This document shows, in pieces, positions 1 to 12,178 of a stretch of DNA of 64,000 nucleotides. Position 1 is the first letter of the stretch. The number at the start of each line of letters is the position of its first letter. This DNA is from Paralvinella palmiformis (Eukaryota > Annelida > Polychaeta > Terebellida > Alvinellidae), in assembly GCA_025642065.1 (NCBI GenBank), contig JAODUP010000188.1, forward strand, positions 352,501-416,500, in the 5' to 3' direction. The position numbers and the translations under genes are program-made. A model generated the notes under the pieces. It saw nothing but the letters and a program-made list of their open reading frames with translations, ran no database searches and was not told where the DNA came from.

Positions 1-348
1 CGTGTCGTTTCCGGATCCGTTTACTGACACGTAATTTATCCCTAACTGATAGAACCGGCCACACACACTAATTATTATAGTTTTATGCCGGATTTCTCTA
101 GTTTTCTTGATGGTGGCCGGGAGCTATTTGGGTTTTTATGCCCCGACTTCCCATCGGCTCCTCACGCGGACGTAGATTGCAGTCTGCAGTAGCTGCAGTA
201 GACACTGCCAGCTGAATTATGGCTTATGTTTCGGAATCTGACTTAAATTTGCTTCGCCAGTTACCTAAATGCCATTTGTCGATCGTTGGATTAACGGTGG
301 CCAGAGTTAAAATTGGGTGCCTAACACGTAGACGAGCCGCCCACCACG

Positions 349-349
349 A

Positions 350-406
<57 letters not shown>

Positions 407-935
407 TGATAATGAATCATTATCAGATAGTGTATCAGTAATGTTAGATATAAGATAAGAACCCAGGTGACAGTTACTTCTAGATTCATATCTATTTAGA
501 TTTTCAATGTTGTTTTAGTTCTTGCGTTTTGTCTTCGATAATTATTATTATTATTATTATTATTATTATTGACTGAGTGAATGAGCGACTCACTCACTCA
601 CTCACTCACTCACTCACTCACTCACTCACTCACTCACTCACTCACTCACTCACTCACTCACTCACTCACTCACTCACTCACTCACTCACTCACTCACTCA
701 CTCACTCACTCACTCACTCAACCACTCAACCACTCAACCACTCAATCACTCACTCAACTACCCAACCAACCACACAACCACTCACTCAACCACCCAACCA
801 ACCACACAACCACACAACCACACACCCACTGACTGACCGACTGACTGACTGACTGACTGACTGACTCACTCACTCACTCACTCACTCACTCACTCACTCA
901 CTCACTCACTCACTCACTCACACACTCACTCACTC
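349..935. repeat. Simple-repeat block: (AT)n, (ATT)n, (ACTC)n
   Basis: (AT)n at 352-402, (ATT)n at 541-570, then a long ACTC array from about 588 to 720. The array degenerates into ACCACTCA variants to about 830, passes through a GACT stretch (835-866) and returns to ACTC to about 925. The apparent THSLTHSL reading frames here are repeat translation, not genes. Confidence 0.95.
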
Positions 936-2640
936 AATATTTTAATTTCTATTACAGTAGTATACACGGTGTTTATCGATTACTATGTGGCACGTTGCGA
1001 GTCACTCGATCAGTCTGTGAGATTAATAACGAACGTCGACAGGTGGGGTTCGCAACTGAGGCGAGGCGTGGAATAGGCAAACCTCTGTCACCTGTTCCGA
1101 GGATGCGCAGATGTTTTGATTTAATCTATTGGCATCACGCGGTTAGATAACGTTATCTCCTTTTATCATCTGGCATCTTTTATCGTCTGTTAATATTTAC
1201 TTGGTGTTAGTGTTCGGTCTAACGGCTTATTGTTGCTAGATAGACGCGCGTTAAAGTCCAGACGGATAGGCGTTAAATAACGTTTGGTGTCAGGATATAA
1301 CAAAACTCGGCGTACAAATAGCACTCACCTGTCGTGGAACACATTGGCATCCGTCCGGTTTCAGCGTCCCGACTTATATAGGGCCGACTTGAAGAAGTAA
1401 AAAAGGTGAAATGTTTGCCTGTAGTTGCTTGCTTGTAGTTCGGGGAGTATCCCCAGGCTGTCGCTTGTTTGGCAACTGATGTCCACGTAATAGGTTAAAT
1501 GGGACGATTGATGAATCGTGTTACCAGTTCGGTCATATAGAAGTGGCCCAGTTAAGAAAGTAGTTCGCTCGGAAAACGGGATTCATTGATAATCTAATTT
1601 ACACTATGTTGTGGAAATAGATGATATAAATATCGTAATCTGGATCTGTGATTCGCCAAACTATCCATAAAACGCGTGGTCAGTCAAAACGAGTCTTTTG
1701 TTTTCATTTCAAGTGAACTCGATCTCCCTTTTTTTCTAACGGTGACGGGGAGAGGTAAAAGTGTAACCACTTTTTATGTCACAACTGTGATATTACTTAA
1801 AATGCATAAAAACGATAAAATTATTTGTGCTGATGGGTGAAACAAGATGTAGTTAGAATATAGAATATGGGCAAATAGAAATGGGGTAGCTATTCCATTG
1901 TTTTGTGATACTATTGAATGAATACATGTTCGATGGGGAGAGGTTAGAAACAGAGGCAGTATTATTTTACCACATGAAGAAATTGGCATTTTTTTCTCTC
2001 TAAAATTATATTTAATAATATTTTTTATTTATTAGATTGAAACCTGACCTATGAGATGAAATATTTTTGTTGTAATTTAGCAGACATACTGTGCTTTAAA
2101 CCGTTCTTAAACATAAACATAATTAATTTTGTGCAAAAAAACAATTTGATCCATTTCTAACGTACACATGTATGTTGTTCATATTAAAAGTACATATGGC
2201 AGGAAGGTTTCTGGTGAGATGCAATTAAAAACACCATCACTACTGGTATGTGTGGTATCTTATAAGGGGGGTTTGTGATTTCCAAGGGGGATATGTGATT
2301 TCCTAGGAAATCACGAATGGGGGTTTATGATTTACAGGGTGTGTGATTTCCCAGAGGAAGTCACATCATCCAATTTAACCTCATCAAACAGAAGAAATCG
2401 TTAGGGTGTACCTGCATTTTGCTGATCTGCAAGTATTTCTCTCTCCTTACCTGGCGGAGGCCTACTCTTACTAGTGACAACAGTGTGACAATTCTATAAT
2501 AAACCAGCGAAGATACAAGGAGATAGTCTTTGCCCTTCCTGTTCGATAAGAGTTTGTAGCTTCAGTGTTAATAGGTAAAATAGCCGTTTTGATTGACCTC
2601 TACTCGCTCTATGCGCCACGGTCTTCACTGTAACACCGAC
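936..2640. other. Intergenic, no gene seen
   Basis: No open frame with protein-like composition on either strand. The GC content is higher near 1000-1400 than in the rest of the window. The only structure noted is a set of GTGATTTCC repeats with a perfect palindrome at 2295-2314. Confidence 0.5.
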
Positions 2641-2641
2641 C

Positions 2642-2720
2642 ATGATGATGATGATGATGATGATGATTGATGTTTTACGGCCACTTTTGTGCACTTGGTA
2701 GGCTAAATGGGCCGCGTAAC
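2642..2720 (-). mobile_element. SINE type A, 3' end only (5'-truncated)
   Basis: On the - strand this reads GCCCATTTAGCCTACC, then a TGCACAAAAGTGGCC-like segment, then GTAAAACATCA and a (TCA)n tail. This matches the 3' half of the full-length SINE at 28772-28959 (GCCCATTTAGCCTACCATG ... CATAAAACGTCAAGCATCATCATC). The promoter half is missing. Confidence 0.7.
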
Positions 2721-2729
2721 ATCGACGAG

Positions 2730-4488
2730 ACATATTGTTTATGAGTTTTATCGGTGATTGCACGAACACAACTCGTTTACTATTATTCGTAAATATGTTA
2801 TTCGACTAGCATAATGATAAATGTTATCGTTCTTGGTACGAGTCACTTCTGGCAAAGGATTTTGAGCGAGATTCCTAATAACAGTGTTATCAATGTATTG
2901 TAGTCCTCTTGCTTTGCATTGTTGTTGTTGTTGTTGTTGCGAATTTTGTCTCACGTTTCACTGTTGCAGTTTCTAGTTCGATAGGAACTCAAAAATAACA
3001 TGGCAGGTTCCTCGATTACACCTTATCTTTGTAATTATCCGACTATGTTCTCTTTTTCATGAAAATATTCTCTTCAACATCTTCATCGTAGTTGTAAACC
3101 ATTGTCCACCTAGGCATTGTTGTAAGCAGAATAGTTCAAATCTTTTTAATGTAATTTCAGGTTTGGTCATCTAAAACACATTTCTAACCAACCATGTTAT
3201 CTCAATTGTAAGAAAAATTAATGTTTTAGCGTAATAAAATGTTTATTTAAAAGATTATAAAGTATACTATTGTAAGGATTTAGGTACTTTTCTGTTTTCA
3301 CATCAGACAGTTTAAAAAAATGAGAGTTCAGTCTGGAATTCTTTGTAGAGAGTGTCCAGAATTTGTGATACGAACTAGCACGTAATCACCAGCTCGTAGA
3401 GGAGACACTCGAAACCAGGATCAACTATTTCCACCTGTACGACGCGTGCAACTATATGCATAACTAAAAAAATATTTCAAGTTTTCCTAGCCCTACTGAA
3501 CAGTTCGGGGATATAGTCTGAAGCTAGTCAAGCGATATGCTCACATAATCGTCAGAGCCAACTTCTACCGCCGAATGAGCTCTTAAGTGGAATAATCGTA
3601 GACAAAATAGTTATCGCGTCATTTTCGGTGACAAATCTCACATTACTGTTTGCGAAGAGAATGACATACATGGCTGAGCGATGTTCTGGTATCTAAGCAA
3701 TAATGATGACGGTGTGACGTCAGTAACTCTGAGCACTACTCGGGGCAAATAGTACGCAAGAACAATAATTTTTGGAAGATTTCAAATTTTCATCGTATGA
3801 ATAAATCACACGATTTCAATTCTCCGTCATGGATGAGTCCAGCATGATAAGAGACCGCATTACTTTTTCGCAAACATCGAGATCGCAGCACACCTGGGAG
3901 CGACGAGGACAGCGTGCAATTAAAGAGTGACTCAGTTAACTACTATGAGGGTTAGAAGGTAATTTGAATTCGTCACTGGTCCACGGGACTAGTAACTTGG
4001 AACATATACTAGTCCTGAGAGTAATTCACTAGTCCCGACTACGCCAAATAAAGTTTCACATACGTAGAATTTATTTCATAATATGTGACCTCAATGGTTT
4101 TGTATAGCATTATAAATACACTTAAATGTCAATTTGAAGAAAAATACAAGTCATTGGTTACTAATCCCAAAAGAGCATCTGGTTTCAACTGCTGTAGCCT
4201 GGAGGAGCCTAAATTTGGGTCAATATTTCTGTTTCGATTGTTTATTTATAAATGCCCTTCTAAAAGTTAGAAGGAAGTTTCATAGGCTACCTAGTAGCTT
4301 CGACTTTCAAATCCAGGTCCTTCATTCTAGACTTTAACCTATTTGACTGTCACGCGAAAAGAAATATGGCCGCCTGGACTCCAGTAAGCTTCAGTGCACA
4401 AGAAGCCGAACGTCTGTGCGTGCTCCGATTCTTGCGAGTGATGGTTTTAACAAGAAAGAGAAGCGGACCAGAAACCGAAAGAGCGAGT
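2730..4488. other. Intergenic, no gene seen
   Basis: Contains a (GTT)n run near 2919-2939 and a perfect CRE-like TGACGTCA at 3715-3722 with no gene nearby to attach it to. No supported coding exon. Confidence 0.5.
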
Positions 4489-4847
4489 ATTATTTATTTA
4501 TTTATTTGAAAATATTTATACTGGGTGGCCATTTACACCGAGGTATTGTCACATGATGCCCAGATATAAAATAAACTAAAATAAATAGTATTAAGATAGT
4601 TAGTTAATAACTGACTAGTCACATATATCATATTGCTATTAGAAACTATAATCATTAATGAGTGAAACTTTTACGACAAGTTATAACATACATACCATAC
4701 GTATGATAGATAGATAATTTAAATACTATCATAACTTAGAGCTAGTAAATAACAACTTCGGGACTAGTATACTTAAAATGACGACATTTCGACTAATTAC
4801 ATACATATAATTATGTAGTACTAATGTAAAACTTACGACTAGTTACA

Positions 4848-4880
<33 letters not shown>

Positions 4881-6140
4881 CAGAGAGAGAGAGAGAGAGA
4901 GAGACACACACACACACACACACCTATATATACAATTAATTGTGGATGTAAAATTAAGAAATAATGTGACTTTTTAAATTGACTTTGAAACATGATAATG
5001 ACTATGAGTTTTTTACATCTTGGGGTATATTATTATATTCTAATGGAGCGGTATGCTAAAATGACTGACGATAAATGTCAACCCTTGGCCTAGGGACATT
5101 GAGATAATTATTCGTGGTATGTCTTGTAACACGTGAATTAATAGCCCTGGCGTAAGATAACATATCTGACAATGTGGGGAATGAACCATTCAAACATCTA
5201 TATACATTGATACCATTAAAATAATCACGTCTTTGTGAGACACTAGGGATATTAAATTTAGATAGAATGTCCCTTGGGCTTGTATTATGAATTCATTGAG
5301 AAAAAAACCTGAGCCGGGGGATACCTAAGACCGAATTTCGTGTGATGGTAATGACGACACAGCGCGTTGTTCCCATTGTCACACATTATCCCTCATCGTG
5401 CACAACCCGTTGGTCGTTCAACAACATTTTGACGCGGGGGTACGTCCAGCAAATTGATAACTTAAACAGAATGGCTATATTTGGGCCAAAACATCTAGCT
5501 GCGGATGCGACTTTATCCTAGCCTAATAACTGTACTCGCCCGCAGGAAGACTCAAACTGAAAATTTACTAGTCCTGTCAATTTTGTACTCGCCTCGTGAG
5601 ATACATCAGTGCTAATAAGGAAATGATCGTACAACATGGACGACCCAAACACACCCTTGATCAAATAATCATCATCACGGGAGATGACGACATCCAAGAT
5701 GCGACCATGTATCTGTGTTCTTACTCGCATCTGTTGTCTGATATTGACAAATCTAAGAATGCCATCCAGTTGTTTGGTATATACATTACTCTGGCAATTC
5801 CAATGTATCTTGAAATCACCTAAGATCACCAGATGGTTAGTTACAAGAGAGTCAACTAAATCCAAAACTTCCTTGAAGAAATGTGCAGCTTTCATGCCGT
5901 TTTTCGCAAATGGGTTTCACACTTCAAACAATCACGGAGAAGAATGCCGACTCCCCACACCTTTCTTGTGAATCCGAGCTGCACGATGGAATAAAAATCC
6001 AGCTGGCGTCAAATCACCAATAATTTCCTGGTCCGAAACATTACCAGTCAGCCAAGTCTCTGTAATGACAAGAGCATCAAGGTCCATATCCTTAACAACG
6101 TTAGATATTTCATCAGATTTACTGACAATTTATTAGACCA
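4489..6140 (-). mobile_element. Non-LTR retrotransposon (CR1/Jockey-like LINE) remnant, internally deleted
   Basis: On the - strand, 6140-5940 and then 5895-5518 translate as an apurinic-type endonuclease: ALVITETWLTGNVSDQEI, later LVILGDFKIHW, RILDVVISR and a YDHF motif. Stops and a frameshift separate the pieces. Further along, 5280-5045 translates as the C-terminal tail of a LINE polyprotein (NIPSVSQRRDYFNGINVYRC, LNGSFPTLSDM). The reverse transcriptase that should lie between them is missing. The element ends in a TAAA-type tail at 4489-4508. A CA/GA microsatellite (4850-4923) lies inside. It is dead; clade assignment is tentative. Confidence 0.75.
4850..4923. repeat. Compound (CA)n/(GA)n microsatellite
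   Basis: Alternating CA, GA and CA runs. Confidence 0.9.
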
Positions 6141-6199
6141 ATATTTGCATGGCGTTATTAGCATATTGATGACATCCCCATCTACCCTTCTATTGTCTA

Positions 6200-7400
6200 A
6201 ATCCTGAATTTGCCTACAACAAAGGAGTTCTATTCACCTATCACCTTTTTTTGCTTCTTCATATAGAATATACAGAACAAAACTAATATTCTTGCAAAAA
6301 GAGATTATTTAGAAATACAAGCACATATATGTTAGATTTGATAACCAATAAGACATAAACATATTAAATTTAAATTCAAAGATATAGAAAATGTACTACT
6401 CAATTAATTTCCTGGTATCATCATATATTATAAAATTGTACACATAATTAATACATCGTACAGATAGAAAACGGAAATTAGTTTCAAACAGTCTCTAGAA
6501 ATACATTCCTCTAGACAGTACCTTGCTGTACTTCACGTAGTTGGGAAAAGGTACAGATGTGTGTTTATGTGCGTGTTTGTGTGTGTGTTTATGGGTGTTT
6601 TACTCTAGTATTTTATTGTGTTACGGTTTAACATGATGCCAGTATACATTTGATACTGTACCGACCCGTTTCGCAACCACATCGCGAGCCTTGTGGTTGT
6701 AAGATCGGTGGCACGTTTTTACAACCATTTGATTCAGCACAGCATCGGCACGATCAGATCATGTGTTTGTATCCATTTATATGTGTGTATATATATTGTT
6801 CTTAAAACAATTTATGAAAACGTATATTTTTTAAGTTGTTGTTGTTGAAGTTTCGAAACGTGAAGAAAACAGTTTCAATAATTTCAACTAATTTACAGTT
6901 TTCAGAATTTATTTGTTCATATATCTATATGAAAATCATCCCCAGTGAAGATTTTGTCTCCTGCCCATCCGTCAAATATTCTTCACCTTAAATGATTGTC
7001 GAACCATTGCAGTTACTAATAAACGTTGAGGCACAGGACAGACGCCACCCAGAGAAGATCTGAAATACGGTTACGTCAGGTTCTTGTGTGGTAATCAAAA
7101 GATACAGTGAGATACACCATGGAAGGATGGTCATCAAAGGCTGTAGTCCCTGACGATCAATATCCAATCAATAATCAAACACAATGTCAATGAACAAAAC
7201 GAGTAATAAAAGATGCTAAAAACTGAAATCACGGGTTGTCTGAATGAGTACAACTCAGAGAAGTTGTGTGTGATAATCAAAAGCTGCAATGGGATACACA
7301 AGCATCAGGTTCCAGGAGAATGAATAACATCAGCTCTGTCTGGAAAATGCCGAGCACTTCCGAAGACGAGTCCAATATGCCTCTAGCACACGTGCCATTT
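6200..7400. other. Intergenic, no gene seen
   Basis: Short GT-rich stretch near 6560-6600; otherwise unique AT-rich sequence without coding signal. Confidence 0.45.
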
Positions 7401-7437
7401 GCCGGTAAAATTAATGCGTCCTCATGAGGCGGCTGCC

Positions 7438-7505
7438 GGGTAAGCAGTCGCCGATACTTTCCTTCGGGACCCGGCTACTGGATGAGTATCGGCGACTGCT
7501 TACCC
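7438..7505. repeat. Perfect 20-bp inverted repeat (GC-rich hairpin)
   Basis: Left arm 7438-7457 (GGGTAAGCAGTCGCCGATAC) and right arm 7486-7505 are exact reverse complements around a 28-base loop. The flanks also share GGCTGCCGGGTAA as a direct repeat (about 7431 and 7518) and GCCGGTA/TACCGGC ends. Probably a terminus or core of a small foldback element; no coding content. Confidence 0.8.
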
Positions 7506-7949
7506 GTTCGGGACTCGGCTGCCGGGTAAATAATACCGGCCTATCTATATATATAGGTCTATATAATTTATATTCAATTTAATTTTCACAACAACATATC
7601 ACTTTGCTAGATAACTGGCCAATAATACAGAAAAGTTTGAAATAACAGCGCGACATTTCGTTCCCACATGGTCATTGTTGATAAACGGGCAGCATTTCTT
7701 AGAACCATAGCGGTTGCGAAACTGAAGGGTCTTGTTTTGAAACGGTCCCCCGGTTGTCAAGATGGCGTGTAACACCAAAGACCATATATTCTTTATGATC
7801 TTTGGCAACAATATCTATCACTTACTTAAAATCCCGTAACTTGTCCAACATTTTTTTTTAATTTGTAAGATGTAAAGTATATGATATTTATATTAATAAC
7901 CTAGCATGTAAAGCTGCAATTAAACTACACAGCCCTAAAAATAGGCAGT

Positions 7950-8012
<63 letters not shown>

Positions 8013-8674
8013 AACACTGATCACATCATCATCTTGTTTAGATTTATTTAGATTTATTTGACAACATTCAGTTTTACTTTTTCCTAATCTGAAATTGTTT
8101 TAATGTTGAAAAACCGAATTTGACAAGTCCAATGTAATTACAATTAAGTACGACAATAAAAAGATGAAACTTGATTGTAAATACTGGATCGGATCCCGAT
8201 GCAAACTAAATCGAAGGTGATATTACTATAAATACTTACGATTATTATTGCTGTTTGGTGTTAAAAGAATTTTCATTGCGTCTGGCAATGTTTAGTGAAA
8301 TATCGCACAAAATGCGGATAATATCAGTCCTTTTTTCACAGGTATCGCGCGATCCTTACTTTATTCATAACCAGTTTTATTTTAATCGCCATAATAAAAG
8401 GTTTAGCATTAGTTTTTATTTCAATTTATTTTATAGATCTGGTGGCAAACCTTAGTCTGGCCGGGTTTGGTTAACATGAGACGTACTGCTAACAACGGAA
8501 TAATATTATCTTCACCCTTGAACTGCATATAACGACAGGTGGCGCTTTTTAAATAAATCATATGTTGGATCTGAAGGTTTCCAATATTCTTTTTTTACAA
8601 TTGTCTTAATATACCATCATGTATTTTATGTGTCTATCGTCGAAGTCCAATCGATGATTCAATTCCAGTGTATA

Positions 8675-8750
<76 letters not shown>

Positions 8751-9002
8751 TCATAACTATACAGTATAATGTTTACTGATCAGTTTAGAACTTTAGAAGC
8801 CTATCCCATGTCGTTGTTATATGATCGTGTTAAAGGACGTTGTTATCTCACTCAAATAAATATGGATTTGAAAGCAGGAAATCTCTAATGTAACGCATTT
8901 CGGATGTGTACTTTGGGCTTATAATTTCTATAGTTGTGGAAAACTGAACAAACCGTGAATTTGCATAATCATATTACATGACTTAATTTTTTTATATTTA
9001 AT
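7506..9002. other. Intergenic with long AT microsatellites
   Basis: (TA)n at 7952-8010 and 8677-8748. No supported gene on either strand. Confidence 0.6.
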
Positions 9003-9260
9003 AATAATAATAGTATTATTATCCCTGACTCAGACCTGTTTCCACCCAGCACACATCTCAATTCCCAAGGGAGCATACAACGCATGCTGCCATTATAGAC
9101 AAAACGCGTTACTCAAACACATAGCCATCGCGTCCTGTCAGGTACTCATTTTATGGATGAGTGAACACATCGCCACATGACAACATTGCAGCTCCCGGAG
9201 CCTCGAACCCGCGACCCTTCGGCTACGAGTCATACGCTATAACTAACTGCGCTATAGACG
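9003..9260 (-). mobile_element. tRNA-derived SINE, type B
   Basis: On the - strand, from 9260, the sequence reads TATAGCGCAGTTAGTTATAG (A box) then GGGTCGCGGGTTCGAGG (B box). About 190 bp of body follow, ending in an ATT/AAT tail at 9003-9021. A second copy lies at about 53150-53457. Pol III boxes are well preserved. Confidence 0.85.
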
Positions 9261-9291
9261 TCTAGACGTAGGCACCGGCAATGACACACCG

Positions 9292-9325
9292 ACACACACA
9301 AACACACACACACACACACACACAC

Positions 9326-9361
<36 letters not shown>
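9292..9361. repeat. (CA)n(TA)n microsatellite
   Basis: CA run followed directly by a TA run. Confidence 0.9.
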
Positions 9362-9363
<2 letters not shown>

Positions 9364-9669
9364 AGGGCGGGTCGAGGATTTGTTGGGTGGGGGTGTCTAA
9401 ACAAGGGTGAATATTGTATATAAATACTGGCGAAAGTAGACATTCCTGTGAAGAAAGACCCATGGTATGAGACTGGATGATTGGTTCAGTATATATAAAG
9501 ATTGTTAGAATTATTGGGGGTTGTGCATTATATCACTAAATATTTAATAACCAGACTGACCATTTGTTTCAAGGTGCATACTTATGAGAACGACAAAATG
9601 ATGTCTAAAATATTTATTACCTCATGTAAATCTGCAACAGTTAGTCTAAAAGGCTGACCTTGAACAAAC

Positions 9670-10560
9670 GTCAAGGTTGTTCTTTAATTAGCCTATCTGC
9701 AATTTGTTGGAATCGATATGTTTACTGTAATGTATTTTCATTAACGTTAAGGCAGAAAACCTCGTGTCAGCCATCCAGCTCCTCAACTGGCTTTTAGTAT
9801 GCCTCAACACAGAGAAACTACGCTCTGCTTCCGCAGATGTGGCAAGCAGAGTACATCCTAATACCACTAAAATTCTAATGTTCGAACAGAAATCTGTATC
9901 TGCAGATACTAAGGATTTCATCAAAGTATCAGGTAAATCGGCCCTCCCACATATTGAACCATTTGGATACCTCATTATCTAATGACCCCAGAGTTGCCAG
10001 GTCGTCATGCCATGATTCAAATTGATCTGGGGGAGGCATCCCTAGTTTGATAATTAAAGATGGTATTAGACTCAGCAAAGCACTCACTAGTCAGCAGTTG
10101 TCTGCAGAGAAACGGTTCTGCGACATTTGCAGTAATATATTAATAAAAGGAATGCCAATTGATCTATTGTAATAAAGAATGAGTGTGTCACCAGGTACAA
10201 CCGACCTATTACAATGAACCTTTGGAACTCTTGGCATTTCCTCTTCAGTACCAATATATGAATCCAATCATTGTGTATGCCTGAAAAACGCCAATATCCC
10301 TTCTTTGTAGTTTAGCTGACAAGCCTTTTAAATAATCCAAACTATGCTTCAAAACTGTGATGTTAACAATAACTCCAAAACTCTGCAGAGTATTTTTCAA
10401 ACCATGAGCCATAGTCTTGGTGTCACTATCCCAATTCCAACAACTTTCATTAACCTCTGGACAAACATGTGGATTAACCATAGCATCCAGGCAAGTGGCC
10501 ACGTGTTCCTAAAGCTCACCAAATGTTTCCAAACAAGAATGTCTTACAACTCATCGTGTC
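9670..10560 (-). pseudogene. hAT-family transposase remnant
   Basis: On the - strand, 9975-9688 contains the hAT C-terminal dimerisation signature, with AEAERSFSVLRHTKSQLRSW followed by LTLMKIHY. Upstream in transcript order, 10502-10245 contains HGLKNTLQSFGVIV and SAKLQRRDIGVFQAYTMI, the region before the dimerisation domain in ZMYM/52K-type hAT transposases. Frames are interrupted, the N-terminal BED/zinc-finger part and the catalytic core are not seen, and no terminal repeats are identified. It is a fossil of a possible former source of hAT activity for the non-autonomous elements in this window, but no sequence link between them is shown. Confidence 0.75.
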
Positions 10561-10857
10561 ATACACAAACTTTTAAGTTTCTCGTGACGAGTATCGGGAC
10601 AAGATTGTTTGAGTGCAAGCTCCAGGAATTTATGCTTCTTTGGAGAATTTATTATTTAACAGACAAATCACAATTATACATCATTTTATACTAAGTATAT
10701 AAATAGTATTTAAGAATGTCAAATTCGCAGTACTAGTCTAGTACTAGTTATTATGTCGCCAAATGATATATTGTATTTAAAGATGGAGGATCTCTACTAG
10801 AGATGGGCGTGGATTTCTGAACACCTGAGAGGTGGGGGTCCTGTCCTTGTACACTCG

Positions 10858-10861
<4 letters not shown>

Positions 10862-10904
<43 letters not shown>
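10862..10904. repeat. (AT)n microsatellite
   Basis: Uninterrupted TA dinucleotide run about 250 bp upstream of the IRAK start codon. Confidence 0.9.
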
Positions 10905-10909
<5 letters not shown>

Positions 10910-11056
10910 TTATAATATAATAACCCTCTAATCCGAGCATGCGCAGTTGACCAATATCCCGATTTAGGCGGTAGCAGGATTATTCCCATGATCTCTCTAA
11001 AGGATATATTTTCTTGTCCCTCTAGCGAATACATCTGAAACTAGAGACCTTTACGT

Positions 11057-11066
11057 GGGAAATCCC
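11057..11066 (+). promoter_or_regulatory. Candidate NF-kB/Rel binding site upstream of IRAK
   Basis: GGGAAATCCC matches GGGRNWYYCC at every position and lies 85 bp upstream of the IRAK start codon. A further GGGAAA follows at 11076. Whether this is promoter or 5' UTR is unknown because the transcription start is not determinable. Because IRAK acts upstream of NF-kB, a functional site would imply feedback; that is inference. Confidence 0.45.
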
Positions 11067-11150
11067 CTAACTTCGGGAAAAAATTAAGAGTAGGAGGAAG
11101 TCCGGTAGAGTCGATAATTTGACAGTGATCGTGTGTCTTAAGACATCATC

Positions 11151-11712
11151 ATGACTATGTATATTTATAAGATGCCTTTTGGCAAATATCTTGAACTACA
11201 AAGAATATTAGATATTAATCAACAATGGAAGGACTTGGGTAAATGAGTTTTCAATATAGATTCTAATTCTTTATAAACTAATAAAGAATCTTTAAAAGGA
11301 TATTAATTTAGTTTTCCGTCAAAAGATAACTATTTTCATATTCCTCGATATAGTGGGAAAATGACTTATGTTAAGTGATATTAAAGCCTTAAATATAGGG
11401 TGGTAATGACTTATTCCAGAAATTGAATAATATTTTTTTTCCGCTTAAATAACATGGGAAACGGCTGGGCCTGGCCAGTGGCCCTGGTCCCAGAAATATG
11501 TTATTTTCGTTTCTATCACCTGATAAATAATTTCCATGTTATTAGAAGGTTATAAGAAAGTATTATTATTATGGAGTATGCGCCCCTGGTTCACCCCCCT
11601 CCCTCCCAGCTGGGTTTAATCCAAATTGAGCTAAATCTCAAGTTTGAGCGATACCTTTCACCCTTTGGTTAAACTTGGGATAAATTAATTTTCAGGCACT
11701 ATTCAATAATTC

Positions 11713-11749
<37 letters not shown>

Positions 11750-12178
11750 TGCTGTATTTTATACAGATTTGTATGATGTTCACCTAATAGTAAATAACAA
11801 TATTAACACAGAGAAAATTATTTGTATCGATTTTCCTTATAATTTTATATACTCAGATTTCTTTAGTTAAGGGTGTTTGAGCATAACGATTGTTACTGGT
11901 TTTAACAATACTGGGAAGAACATGCTGACTGTATTTCCAAATAAAACTAATGGTAATTCATGTTCCTATTCAATGTCTGCCTCTTTAAGCTAAACAGATT
12001 GGCACTTTCACATCAGAAGACATAGAGTATATTGCCTTAGATGCCTACCGACCAGGGCAGAGTCCGACTAACCACTTGCTGACTAAATGGGGCCAGTCAA
12101 ATGCAACTGTAAATGATCTTTTCCGACACCTGAAAGCCATGGAACATAAACGTGCACTGGAAGTACTTCGTGGAGTTG
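11151..12178 (+). CDS. IRAK1: IRAK exons 1-2: death domain
   Basis: Exon 1 (11151-11238) ends in phase 1. Exon 2 (11990-12178) must use the acceptor at 11988-11989 (TTTAAG) rather than the AG eight bases later, because only that choice restores the frame across WKDL-AKQIG. Residues 1-92 show the death-domain signature: the LELQRILD helix, WKDLA, then [10 protein letters not shown], the [11 protein letters not shown] helix and [21 protein letters not shown]. In IRAK and Pelle this domain stacks with MyD88 or Tube in the Myddosome. The intron between the exons (751 bp) shows nothing beyond a short AT repeat at 11719-11745. No 5' untranslated exon can be identified from sequence alone. Confidence 0.9.

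Noticed and set aside
219..852. Open frames with YIYIYI and LTHSLTHS repeats
   Set aside because: They are translations of AT and ACTC microsatellites; no start context, homology or splice structure supports a gene.
3715..3722. CRE (TGACGTCA) as a promoter element
   Set aside because: The perfect palindrome is over 7 kb from the nearest supported gene start, and an 8-mer is expected about once per window by chance.
9200..9260. Functional tRNA gene on the minus strand
   Set aside because: A and B boxes are good, but no full cloverleaf follows, and the sequence continues into a SINE body with a second copy at 53 kb.
9764..10694. Plus-strand open frames at 9764-9982 and 10344-10694
   Set aside because: They are antisense shadows of the hAT transposase remnant on the minus strand.
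11998..12005. Acceptor AG at 11996-11997 for IRAK exon 2
   Set aside because: It looks plausible (CTAAACAG) but breaks the reading frame from exon 1; the AG eight bases earlier restores the frame and a good death-domain sequence.
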